Below are positions 1 through 5,762 of a stretch of DNA of 64,000 bases, one piece after another. The position numbers and the translations under genes were made by a program. Position 1 is the stretch's first letter, and every line of letters starts with the position of its first letter. This DNA comes from Treponema sp. (GTDB lineage: Bacteria; Spirochaetota; Spirochaetia; Treponematales; Treponemataceae): positions 1-64,000 of the forward strand of contig JAFZWX010000215.1 of the NCBI GenBank assembly GCA_017617145.1, given 5' to 3'. The notes beneath the pieces were generated by a model that worked only from the letters and a program-made list of their open reading frames with translations, did not search any database and was not told where the DNA came from.

Positions 1-1
1 A

Positions 2-175
2 GACAGAAAGAAAGAAAACGATAGCCAGAAGTTAATAAAACGTCAAGTAGGTGTAGATTTATGCTTTCTTGAAACAAGAATTGTTGAAATAAGTGCTTGT
101 GTTTGTGTTAGGTACGATGCCGGAATATGTAAACACAAGATGGAACATACAGGAGTTTTAGTTGAATGGGAATGA
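2..175 (+). CDS. C5-methyltransferase target-recognition fragment (5' end outside window)
   Basis: Open from the window edge to TGA at 173-175; 57 residues visible. The segment VEISACVCVRYDAGI followed by TGVLVEW resembles the recognition repeat of phage cytosine methyltransferases that reads roughly EIANCI-ARYDAGI-GTGVVEW. The catalytic part would be upstream. The next module begins inside its last codons at a TTG. Whether this is the 3' end of an intact N-terminal methyltransferase or a fragment cannot be judged here. Confidence 0.45.
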   Translation, partial: DRKKENDSQKLIKRQVGVDLCFLETRIVEISACVCVRYDAGICKHKMEHTGVLVEWE

Positions 176-356
176 TCCTAAGACAAGACAAGACAAGTGT
201 TGCCGTTCTGCAAAACATTGTCAAGTACTTGGAATGTTAGATATAGATGGGAGTTTGGAAATTGCCAGAAGGGTTTATAATCCAAGGTTTTTAAGTCCAT
301 GCTTAAATGCTCATTCTGGAGATACGATTCCAAAAATATTGGTGGAGAACAGGTAG
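162..356 (+). CDS. C5-methyltransferase target-recognition module 2
   Basis: 64 residues from a TTG at 162, with AGGAG at 151-155 placed six bases upstream. The ATGs at 166 and 172 are out of frame. The core ARRVYNPRFLSPCLNAHSGD followed by IPKILV is the recognition-repeat signature of phage cytosine methyltransferases. A pentanucleotide repeat (AAGAC)3 sits at codons 7-11, so slippage would shift the frame right after the start. The stop TAG at 354-356 is followed directly by the ATG of the next module in the same frame, so one nonsense codon separates them. Not a complete enzyme. Confidence 0.4.
   Translation: MNGNDPKTRQDKCCRSAKHCQVLGMLDIDGSLEIARRVYNPRFLSPCLNAHSGDTIPKILVENR
180..194 (+). 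repeat. Pentanucleotide tandem repeat (AAGAC)3
   Basis: Three perfect copies of AAGAC followed by a partial AAG, close to the TTG start of a methyltransferase module. The unit length is not a multiple of three, so copy-number change would alter the frame. Short enough that chance is possible. Confidence 0.5.
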
Positions 357-752
357 ATGTTAAACGATAGAGCAAGAGTTTTTTATTTTGTAGTTCCACA
401 GCCGGTAAAGGTAAGGAAATACAAGGTAGATAAAAACAGCCTTATAGAATGTCTTAAAAGCCATAAAAGATATTCAAATAAGGAAATTGCTTTGATTATG
501 AACCTTCCTGTTACAAAAGTTGAACATTGGTTCAGGACGGATCAGTTTTGGGCTGTTCCAGATGAAGATAGTTGGTTTGAATTAAAAGCTTTGCTGCAGA
601 TAACTACAACAGATTTTGATTCATGTATTACAGAGTTTGAGTACAGAAATGGTGTTTATGATAAATCTGAAAGAATATATCTTACGGATTTTATAGCTCC
701 ATGTCTTACTACAGAAAGTGCAACAGAAAAGTTTCTTGTGAGGAAAGGCTGA
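357..752 (+). CDS. C5-methyltransferase central segment with HTH-like region
   Basis: 131 residues from ATG 357, with GGTGGAG upstream at 341-347. It contains KVRKYKVDK, NKEIALIMNLPVTKVEHWFRTD and the W-F-E-L-K-A-L-L plus ITEFE pattern. In my memory of phage cytosine methyltransferases this segment lies between the catalytic half and the recognition repeats; its T-K-V-E-H-W-F-R-T-D stretch looks like a helix-turn-helix. It ends with another repeat start (ERIYLTDFIAPCLTT). This is the longest intact module of the region. It ends at TGA 750-752, whose A starts the next ATG. Confidence 0.5.
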   Translation: MLNDRARVFYFVVPQPVKVRKYKVDKNSLIECLKSHKRYSNKEIALIMNLPVTKVEHWFRTDQFWAVPDEDSWFELKALLQITTTDFDSCITEFEYRNGVYDKSERIYLTDFIAPCLTTESATEKFLVRKG

Positions 753-943
753 TGCAGAAGATTGTAAAAACTAAATTAGCTAAGAAATCACAGAATGTAG
801 AAATTGTTGGATGCATGGATCATACGATAGACCACACTTATGAAAGTGCTAACAGGGTTTATAACGTTTTGGGGATTTGTCCTACAATTCCATGTTGTCA
901 AGGTGGCAGTATACATCCAAAGATTTTGGTGGTTGCCAAATGA
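752..943 (+). CDS. C5-methyltransferase target-recognition module 4
   Basis: 63 residues. ATG 752 overlaps the preceding stop (TGATG), with AGGAAAGG five bases upstream, which is why it is preferred to ATG 701. The ANRVYNVLGICPTIPCCQGG and HPKILV segments are the clearest copy of the recognition repeat in the region. The stop at 941-943 overlaps the next ATG as ATGA. Confidence 0.45.
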   Translation: MQKIVKTKLAKKSQNVEIVGCMDHTIDHTYESANRVYNVLGICPTIPCCQGGSIHPKILVVAK

Positions 944-1140
944 ATGATGAAATAATACCGGTTTTGGTAGGGGGGCTAAGCGACAAGCTTTGTAATAAAG
1001 GAACACAGTTTCATTTTCAGGATAGAGTTTACAGTTCTGAATCAGTTTCTGTTTCAGTAACAACAGCTTTTCATCCTTGGTATTTGATAAAGGTAAAAGA
1101 ACATGAAATTTGCAGCCATATTGAAAACAGAGAGAAATGA
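940..1140 (+). CDS. C5-methyltransferase target-recognition module 5
   Basis: 66 residues from ATG 940, which overlaps the previous stop (ATGA). GGTGG lies about seven bases upstream. VGGLSDK, then QDRVYSSES and YLIK, match the GGIG-type recognition repeats of phage cytosine methyltransferases. A G6 tract (970-975) encodes the Gly-Gly. The tail after YLIK (about 13 residues) looks like read-through past the natural module boundary, where the next module starts in another frame at 1103. Confidence 0.4.
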   Translation: MNDEIIPVLVGGLSDKLCNKGTQFHFQDRVYSSESVSVSVTTAFHPWYLIKVKEHEICSHIENREK

Positions 1141-1288
1141 ATATGCAAAGCAAATAAGAAAGACTTATGAAAGTCATAAGGTTAGTGCCAGGCGTTGTGA
1201 GTTGAAAAAAATAAGCATCAGAAATGATGGATTATCAAACAGCCTTACAACTGTAACTAAAGATAATTTGGTGGTTCAAAGTGTCTGA
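1103..1288 (+). CDS. C5-methyltransferase target-recognition module 6
   Basis: 61 residues from ATG 1103, nested in the end of the previous ORF. The RNEYAKQIRKTYES segment and NDGLSNSLTTVTKDNLVV are near-textbook copies of the recognition repeat in gut-phage cytosine methyltransferases. The stop TGA 1286-1288 overlaps the following GTG-started ORF by eight bases. Confidence 0.45.
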   Translation: MKFAAILKTERNEYAKQIRKTYESHKVSARRCELKKISIRNDGLSNSLTTVTKDNLVVQSV

Positions 1289-1466
1289 GATAAAAGAAGT
1301 GTTTTGTGTTGCTGTCAGGGGGCGGCCTAGAACAACAGAACAACAGAACAACAGAACAACAGAACAACAGGTAGAACTTGGTTCTAAGGAGTATGTAAAT
1401 TGTCTAACAACGGTTCAGAAAGATTCAATGCTGCTTTTGAAACTGAAACAAAAAGAAAATATTTGA
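1281..1466 (+). CDS. C5-methyltransferase target-recognition module 7 with octanucleotide repeat
   Basis: 61 residues from GTG 1281, with GGTGG six bases upstream. CVAVRGRP, a Gln/Thr/Asn-rich run, and then VNCLTTVQKDSMLL follow the recognition-repeat pattern (AMRGR-spacer-NTLTTVQKDNLVL). The Gln-rich spacer is encoded by five perfect copies of AACAACAG. With five copies both flanks are in the same frame; gain or loss of one copy would break it. The stop overlaps a TTG (TTGA). Confidence 0.45.
   Translation: MSEIKEVFCVAVRGRPRTTEQQNNRTTEQQVELGSKEYVNCLTTVQKDSMLLLKLKQKENI
1331..1370 (+). repeat. Octanucleotide tandem repeat (AACAACAG)5
   Basis: Five perfect head-to-tail copies of AACAACAG, with a preceding G5 at 1318-1322. 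It lies inside the variable spacer of a methyltransferase recognition module. An 8-bp unit is frame-shifting, the type of tract used by contingency loci for slipped-strand phase variation. Confidence 0.9.
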
Positions 1467-1630
1467 ACCTGATTTTAGATGACTTTTACATCTGCAAGGA
1501 ACGGCTAAAGGTTTATAAAAATATTTGTCCTACGATTCTTTCAGAACGGTATGGACTGAAAATTATAAAGGTGATGAATGAAAAAGGTTTATGCATTAAA
1601 TCCGGTGAATTTCAATCACAAAAAAGGTGA
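1463..1630 (+). CDS. C5-methyltransferase target-recognition module 8
   Basis: Best start is TTG 1463, overlapping the previous stop as TTGA; an upstream TTG at 1400 is also possible. There is no clear ribosome-binding site. LNLILDDFY, ERLKVYKNICPTILSERYGLKIIK is the repeat form ending in R-x-G-L-K-I-I. Residues after KIIKV are probably read-through, because the next module starts in another frame at 1578. Confidence 0.35.
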   Translation: MNLILDDFYICKERLKVYKNICPTILSERYGLKIIKVMNEKGLCIKSGEFQSQKR

Positions 1631-1751
1631 GGGTATGAAAGGCAGAAGAAGAACATTGAGCAACATTGTAACTTCGATTGCAGCTCAGGAAGGTGGAATT
1701 ACAGCCTGTCATTTAATACTGATTATTGGGGTAAAGGATGCCAAAAGATAA
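1578..1751 (+). CDS. C5-methyltransferase target-recognition module 9 (57 aa)
   Basis: Starts at ATG 1578 with AAAGG about six bases upstream and ends at TAA 1749-1751. YALNPVNFN, GRRRTLSNIVTSIAAQEGG, HLILI gives a weaker recognition-repeat pattern. It overlaps both neighbours. Recognition as a module rests mainly on position and length. Confidence 0.3.
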   Translation: MKKVYALNPVNFNHKKGEGMKGRRRTLSNIVTSIAAQEGGITACHLILIIGVKDAKR

Positions 1752-1887
1752 ATATTTGTGGATTAGACAGGCAACAAAAACCGGATATATAAAAATGAAA
1801 TCCGGTGGAGTTTGTGATGTTAGTTATCCAACAAGTAAGTTAAGACGTGGCAGAGTTCAGGGGGGGGGCTTATTTCTCCAACATTGA
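1738..1887 (+). CDS. C5-methyltransferase target-recognition module 10, shifted at a G9 tract
   Basis: ATG 1738 to TGA 1885-1887, 49 residues. WIRQATKTGYIKMKSGGVCDVSYP and KLRRGRVQGGG closely follow the last recognition repeat before the C-terminal domain of phage cytosine methyltransferases. The expected continuation ISPTLTC is present, but one frame over. With G9 (1860-1868) the ORF ends after GGGLFLQH. One extra G, or two fewer, would continue it to VRIVVL and stop at 1926-1928, overlapping the next ATG. Confidence 0.45.
   Translation: MPKDKYLWIRQATKTGYIKMKSGGVCDVSYPTSKLRRGRVQGGGLFLQH
1860..1868 (+). repeat. G9 homopolymer tract in methyltransferase module
   Basis: Nine consecutive G in an AT-rich genome, inside the RGRVQGGG motif. 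The tract length sets whether the module reads into ISPTLTC or stops 19 bases later. Typical of slipped-strand phase variation; a sequencing length error cannot be excluded. Confidence 0.85.
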
Positions 1888-1924
1888 CTTGTAATAGCAA
1901 TGCAATAGTGAGAATTGTGGTGTT

Positions 1925-2410
1925 ATGAATGAAAAGTTTAAGCCAAAAGTCTTGGCTCACATGCCAGGAAGAAATATGTGTTCAGCCAATGTATATGACA
2001 AAAATAATATCTGTCAGTCATTAATGGCTTGTATGGGAACTGGTGGTAATAACCAGCCTTTTATTAAGGTTGATAAATATAGGGAGGAACAAAATATGGA
2101 AGATGTAAAAACAGAAAATCAGGAAACAAAGGAAAAGTATGCAATTCGTAAACTTACACCTAGAGAGTGTTACAGGTTGATGAACTTTTCTGATGAAGAT
2201 TTTGAGAAAGCACAATCTGTTATTTCAAATTCCCAATTGTATAAAACTGCAGGGAATTCGATAGTTGTAGCTGTGCTTTGTGCTATATTCTCACAACTTA
2301 ACATTCAAGGACATAAGAATTGGAATTCTATGACTTTAGAAGAAAGAAGGCATCTTGTTTACAAAGGAACTATCTTGGAAAGGGGAAGTACATGCAAGAA
2401 AGAGAATTAA
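1925..2410 (+). CDS. C-terminal domain of cytosine-C5 DNA methyltransferase
   Basis: 161 residues. The first part is a last recognition repeat (VYDKNNICQSLMACMGTGGNNQPFIKV). Residues about 75-130 are the conserved C-terminal catalytic lobe: AIRKLTPRECYRLMNFSDEDFEKA, then SNSQLYKTAGNSIVVAVL, where AGNS is motif X. The family methylates C5 of cytosine, but this piece lacks the nucleophilic Cys domain and could act only with an upstream half. ATG 1925 overlaps the TGA of the alternative frame (ATGA). The last 19 bases overlap the HNH gene. Confident as a domain, not as an independent gene. Confidence 0.65.
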   Translation: MNEKFKPKVLAHMPGRNMCSANVYDKNNICQSLMACMGTGGNNQPFIKVDKYREEQNMEDVKTENQETKEKYAIRKLTPRECYRLMNFSDEDFEKAQSVISNSQLYKTAGNSIVVAVLCAIFSQLNIQGHKNWNSMTLEERRHLVYKGTILERGSTCKKEN

Positions 2411-3000
2411 TACTTTCCAACGGCTATAAAATCATTGTTCGTGAAGATGGAAAAATCTTTAATCTTGAACATAAAGAATATTGTATTCAAAAAGATAAAG
2501 CCGGTTATTGTTCGATTGTATTTAAGCAGAAAAGATATTTAGTTCACAGAATAGTTGCAGAAGCTTTTCTTCCTGATTATGAGAACAGAAGAAGTTTACA
2601 TGTTCATCACAAAGATTCTAACAAAAGCAACAATGCTGTTAGTAATTTAATTTGCTTGGAAGCAAAAGAACATCAAAAACATCATAAACAGAAATATTCT
2701 TATACAAAGGTTTGTGTAATTTGTGGAAAAGAGTTTATTCCACTTCCATCAAAGAGAAACAGAACTAAAACATGCAATCCTGATTGTGCATTGAAACTTG
2801 AAAAACAAATAGCACAAAAACGATGTAGAAAAATCAATCAGTATACTCCTGATGGGATATTTATTAAAACTTGGAATTCTGCAAGAGAAGTCCAGAACAA
2901 TACTGGATTTTGTGAATCTAATATAAATAAATGTTGTCATAACCTTATTAAAAGATACAAAGGTTATGTTTGGAAATATGCAGACAGGGAGGCCAAATAA
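2392..3000 (+). CDS. HNH homing endonuclease with NUMOD-type DNA-binding tail
   Basis: 202 residues. ATG 2392 follows GGGGAAG, and an earlier in-frame ATG (2320) lies deep inside the methyltransferase and is unlikely. Order: an N-terminal strand region, HNH nuclease core with HRIVAEAFLP and VHHKDSNKSNN (residues about 52-90), a Cys4-type zinc site (CVICGKEF, then CNPDC, about 108-132), and a C-terminal NUMOD1-like repeat (NQYTPDGIFIKTWNSAREV, about 149-195) that would recognise DNA. Such free-standing endonucleases spread into phage genomes at conserved sites; this one abuts the broken methyltransferase, so it may mark an insertion. Stop and next start overlap as TAATG. Confidence 0.85.
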   Translation: MQERELILSNGYKIIVREDGKIFNLEHKEYCIQKDKAGYCSIVFKQKRYLVHRIVAEAFLPDYENRRSLHVHHKDSNKSNNAVSNLICLEAKEHQKHHKQKYSYTKVCVICGKEFIPLPSKRNRTKTCNPDCALKLEKQIAQKRCRKINQYTPDGIFIKTWNSAREVQNNTGFCESNINKCCHNLIKRYKGYVWKYADREAK

Positions 3001-3176
3001 TGACTTTTAAGATTCGTATAACAGAAACACTTGAAAAGGTTGTTGAAATTGAAGCTTATAACAGAAAAGAAGCATTAGAAATTGCTCAAATAAATTATTC
3101 AGCTGCAGAAAGTGATTATGTTCTTACAGCAGATAATTATTCTGATGTTGATTTTCAGGTGGTGGAAGAATGTTAG
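3000..3176 (+). CDS. DpnD/PcfM-like small protein
   Basis: 58 residues from ATG 3000, overlapping the upstream stop and preceded by AGGGAGG. KIRITETLEKVVEIEA, RKEALEIAQ and VLTADNYSDVDF match the DpnD/PcfM family pattern (RITETLEK...A-N-x-D-V-x-F). Function is unknown in the family, which often sits near DNA methyltransferases or restriction systems, as here. Overlaps the downstream methyltransferase start. Confidence 0.75.
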   Translation: MTFKIRITETLEKVVEIEAYNRKEALEIAQINYSAAESDYVLTADNYSDVDFQVVEEC

Positions 3177-3805
3177 ATTTATTTGGAAATGAAATAGAAG
3201 AAGAACAGCCCAAAAAAATGAAAGATTGGTCAGGAAATGCCAGAGCAATATTTACATGTAATGGTGCAAGAAATTTTGCTTTAGAAGATAGACAAAGTGA
3301 AGATTTTTACGCAACTGAACCTAGGGCTGTAGAAGAACTTTTGGAACGTGAAAAGTTCAGCGATACTATTTTAGAGCCTTGTGTTGGAATGGGTCATATA
3401 GCAAATGTACTTATAGGGGGGGGGTACAAGTGTATAGCTAAAGATATTGTTGACAGAGGTTTTCCTGATACAGAAATAAACGATTTTCTTACATTAAAAG
3501 AAAATCACAATGATATTATAACAAATCCACCTTACAAATTCTGTAAGGAATTTGTTGAACATGCTTTAGATATTTCTCCAGATGGAACTAAAGTAGCTAT
3601 GTTTTTGAAATTAACATTCTTGGAAAGCCAAAGCAGAAAAGAACTTTTTGAAAAATATCCATTCAAAACTTTATATGTATTTTCATCCAGAAGAAGTTGT
3701 GCAAAGAATGGAGATTTTGAGAAATATCCTACATCGGCTGTTGCTTATGGTTGGTATGTATGGATAAAAGGGTTTAAGGGAACTCCGGAAATAAAATGGA
3801 TATAA
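3170..3805 (+). CDS. Adenine-specific DNA methyltransferase, G9 tract in frame
   Basis: 211 residues, ATG 3170 with GGTGGTGGA upstream. Rossmann SAM motif ILEPCVGMGH (residues 68-76), then an acidic KDIVDRGF (motif II region) and catalytic NPPY at 119-122. This is the order of class-beta/gamma N6-adenine methyltransferases, and the size fits a compact phage enzyme without a separate recognition domain. Residues 83-85 (Gly3) are encoded by nine G (3416-3424), in frame. Change by one G would truncate the protein before NPPY, so expression may be phase variable. Target sequence unknown; probably modifies phage or host DNA against restriction. Confidence 0.8.
   Translation: MLDLFGNEIEEEQPKKMKDWSGNARAIFTCNGARNFALEDRQSEDFYATEPRAVEELLEREKFSDTILEPCVGMGHIANVLIGGGYKCIAKDIVDRGFPDTEINDFLTLKENHNDIITNPPYKFCKEFVEHALDISPDGTKVAMFLKLTFLESQSRKELFEKYPFKTLYVFSSRRSCAKNGDFEKYPTSAVAYGWYVWIKGFKGTPEIKWI
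3416..3424 (+). repeat. G9 homopolymer tract in adenine methyltransferase
   Basis: Nine G encoding Gly83-Gly85 between the SAM-binding motif and the NPPY motif. In frame as sequenced. It is the second G9 in a methyltransferase gene of this window, and runs this long are not seen elsewhere in it. Confidence 0.85.
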
Positions 3806-3819
3806 GGAGAATTATTTTA

Positions 3820-4110
3820 ATGGCAGAAATAAAATTTGAATACCAAAGTGTAAAAGATGTTTTACCAGTAAATGACGGCAAGTTTTATGATGTTATGGTC
3901 ATTCTTTATGGAACTAGCATTGAAGGTGGTTATAACTATTATAGGGGTAAATATCAAAATGGAACTTTTCTTGTGGAAAGTGGTATGTACTTTAAAAAGA
4001 ATGATTTTATTTGTTCATGGACCCAGAAAAAAGTTATTGCATGGAAACCTTTAGAACTTATTTCTAAAGAGCAGCTTGCTGAATTCTGCATTAAAGCCGG
4101 AGTAAAATAA
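3820..4110 (+). CDS. Hypothetical protein, DUF551-like
   Basis: 96 residues. ATG 3820 has AAGGAGA eight bases upstream, better than the in-frame ATG 3796. Pattern: S-V-K-D-V-L-P at the start, an aromatic middle, and K-V-I-A-W-K-P-L-E near the end. This resembles the DUF551 layout (W-x-x-V-x-x-x-L-P ... V-x-A-W-x-x-x-P) seen twice more near 30 kb. No biochemical role known. Its stop overlaps the next ATG by one base. Confidence 0.55.
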   Translation: MAEIKFEYQSVKDVLPVNDGKFYDVMVILYGTSIEGGYNYYRGKYQNGTFLVESGMYFKKNDFICSWTQKKVIAWKPLELISKEQLAEFCIKAGVK

Positions 4111-4673
4111 TGGGTAAGAGAAGTTTTAAGAAAGCATTTAGAGCTCAGGATGAATATTTTACACCTGGTCTGCTTGTAGATATGCTTGTTCCATATCTCA
4201 AAAAGTGGGAAATAGATTTTGTAAATGAAAACGGATATAGGCCGCTTATCTGGTTGCCATTCGATACAGAAGAAAGCAAATACTACACAATTCTTAAAGA
4301 AGTAGGATTCCAGGTTGTCAGAAGTCATCTGAATGATGATAAAGACTTTTTTTTATGGCAGCCGGGACAGTTTGATTTAATTGTGAGCAATCCACCGTTC
4401 AGCCGTAAGCTTGAAGTCTTTGAACGTATTATTTTTGACTTAAAAAGGCCTTTTGTATTGCTGATGAATATGATGGCCATAAACTATCAGGAAATTGGGA
4501 ATCTATTCCAATTCGTAAATCCAAAGATTCAATTTATTATTCCAGATAAAAAAGTGTCTTTTGATGGTAATACATCAAGCTTCTGCAGCGGTTATGTTTG
4601 TTATGACTTTATAGATCATACAGAATTTATTCACTTGTCTCATAATAACACAAAAAATAATTTTAGTAGATAA
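4110..4673 (+). CDS. Adenine-methyltransferase-like protein (NPPF)
   Basis: 187 residues. DEYFTP near the N-terminus and NPPFSRK at residues 94-100 are the signature of phage N6-adenine methyltransferase-like proteins, often labelled sugar-phosphate nucleotidyltransferase in databases. A classical glycine-rich SAM motif is not evident: the WLPFDTEES stretch (49-57) takes its place, so cofactor binding may be degenerate. Neighbours are another methyltransferase and dUTPase, consistent with a DNA-modification/nucleotide module. Activity is inferred only from the NPPF motif. Confidence 0.6.
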   Translation: MGKRSFKKAFRAQDEYFTPGLLVDMLVPYLKKWEIDFVNENGYRPLIWLPFDTEESKYYTILKEVGFQVVRSHLNDDKDFFLWQPGQFDLIVSNPPFSRKLEVFERIIFDLKRPFVLLMNMMAINYQEIGNLFQFVNPKIQFIIPDKKVSFDGNTSSFCSGYVCYDFIDHTEFIHLSHNNTKNNFSR

Positions 4674-4684
4674 AGGGAGGATAT

Positions 4685-5029
4685 ATGATTTTAAATGCAA
4701 TTATAAAAAATACTAGTTTAGGTTTTGATGGTGCAATTTTCACTTTTACTTTATGCCTAGATGTACAAGATGGATATGGTGTTATTTTTGGTGGGTATGC
4801 TTTAGATGAATATATTAAAAAGCGTAAAAAAAGAATTATTCAACCATTAGGTGCAGAAGCAATACAACGTGTTCTTGAAGTTGTTGGTGTAAAAAAGTGG
4901 GAAGAATTAAAAGGTAAATACTTACGAGTTGAATTTAATGGTTTGGGTTCTAGTATTTCTAAAATTGGAAATATTATGAAAGATGATTGGATAGATTTTG
5001 CAACATTTTTCAAGGGAGGAAATATATGA
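4685..5029 (+). CDS. Conserved phage protein of unknown function
   Basis: 114 residues, ATG 4685 with GGGAGG seven bases upstream. Features: ILNAIIKNTSLGFDG, GVIFGGYALDEY, a Lys/Arg patch (KKRKKRI) and a VGVKKWEELKGKYLRVE segment. I have seen this arrangement in early-region phage proteins but know no function. No membrane segment or catalytic motif. It overlaps the dUTPase start by four bases. Confidence 0.6.
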   Translation: MILNAIIKNTSLGFDGAIFTFTLCLDVQDGYGVIFGGYALDEYIKKRKKRIIQPLGAEAIQRVLEVVGVKKWEELKGKYLRVEFNGLGSSISKIGNIMKDDWIDFATFFKGGNI

Positions 5030-5448
5030 ATATTAAAATTGTTGAATTAAAGGAAAAACATACTCCGGTTTATAAGCGAGTAACGGATGCTTGTGCTGAT
5101 TGTATGGCTAATCTGGAAAATCCTGTAGTAGTTGGAATGTTTGAAACAGTAAGGGTTCCACTTGGATTTGCTGTAGAAGTTCCTAATGGTTGGGAAGGAA
5201 TTATAAAAGGTCGTAGTGGTCTTTCTTCCAAAGGAATTATTTCAGCATTAGGAACCATTGATCCTGGCTATACGGGTGAAGTTTGTGCAATTGTAACAAA
5301 TATCGGTAAGACACCATTCTTGATTAATGATGGAGATAGAATCTGTCAGTTTAAGGTTCAAAAAGCTGAAAGAATTATTTTTGAAAAAGTTGATAAATTA
5401 GCAGATTCAGAACGTGGAACTAACGGTTTTGGAAGTTCAGGAGTTTAA
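5026..5448 (+). CDS. dut: Deoxyuridine 5'-triphosphate nucleotidohydrolase (dUTPase)
   Basis: 140 residues. ATG 5026 has AAGGGAGG upstream; an in-frame ATG at 4987 lies inside the previous gene. Trimeric dUTPase motifs: motif II-III PNGWEGIIKGRSGLSSKGI (53-71, uracil and phosphate site), GTIDPGYTGEV (76-86), motif IV GDRICQFKV (103-111) and the P-loop-like GTNGFGSSG (131-139). Motif I, usually AGYD, reads ACADC here with the Asp kept. It hydrolyses dUTP to dUMP and PPi, limiting uracil in DNA and feeding thymidylate synthesis. Length is normal. Confidence 0.93.
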   Translation: MNIKIVELKEKHTPVYKRVTDACADCMANLENPVVVGMFETVRVPLGFAVEVPNGWEGIIKGRSGLSSKGIISALGTIDPGYTGEVCAIVTNIGKTPFLINDGDRICQFKVQKAERIIFEKVDKLADSERGTNGFGSSGV

Positions 5449-5450
5449 GA

Positions 5451-5759
5451 ATGATTGAATTCAACAGTAAAAAATACTATCAGCCTATAGAACTGATTGA
5501 TTTTATCAATGACAGTTCATCAAAACTAGGCAAATTGTGGAAAGAGCATTTCCCTAAATATCAGCAGGTAGTTTTACTTGATCAGATAAACAGAGTTCTT
5601 AAAGTTGCAAGAGAAGAACGAAAGATTAATTTTATAAAGTTCAAAAAATACAGGAACTCAGAAAAAATGTTTTACGGCTATGCCGTGGAAGATGTAATTG
5701 AATACCTTGAAAACAATAAACAGGTATTTGACATAGAATTAAATAAAAAGGAGAAATAA
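5451..5759 (+). CDS. Hypothetical protein
   Basis: 102 residues, starting two bases after the dUTPase stop. Charged and soluble, with a predicted helical middle (LWKEHFPKYQQVVLLDQINRV) and a basic patch (KFKKYRNSEK). Ends three bases before the sliding clamp start and is probably co-transcribed and translationally coupled with it. I do not recognise the family. Confidence 0.55.
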   Translation: MIEFNSKKYYQPIELIDFINDSSSKLGKLWKEHFPKYQQVVLLDQINRVLKVAREERKINFIKFKKYRNSEKMFYGYAVEDVIEYLENNKQVFDIELNKKEK

Positions 5760-5762
5760 ACT

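Larger units (their letters stand above)
2..2410 (+). other. Fragmented cytosine-C5 methyltransferase: array of target-recognition modules
   Basis: At least ten short stretches in all three + frames resemble the target-recognition repeats of phage Dcm-type methyltransferases: an R-V-Y core, a G-x-x-P-T-L or S-L-T-T-V-x-K-D core, then K-I-L-V. The last piece carries the C-terminal LTPRECYRLM and AGNSIVV motifs. The catalytic N-terminal half (PC motif) must lie left of the window. Module ends coincide with frame changes, and most junctions have overlapping stop and start codons (TTG, TAG-ATG, TGATG, ATGA, GTG, TTGA), several with a GGTGG or AGGAAAGG upstream. The tract also holds (AAGAC)3, G6, G5, (AACAACAG)5 and G9. 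It is either a decaying pseudogene, a phase-variable gene, or a translationally coupled set of mini-proteins. Genes downstream are intact, which argues against general sequencing error. Confidence 0.7.

Noticed and set aside
788..1177. 129-codon minus-strand ORF across the methyltransferase array
   Set aside because: Composition not protein-like and opposite to recognisable module sequences.
1331..1370. Short direct repeats as a CRISPR array
   Set aside because: 8-bp tandem units without spacers; no cas genes in the window.
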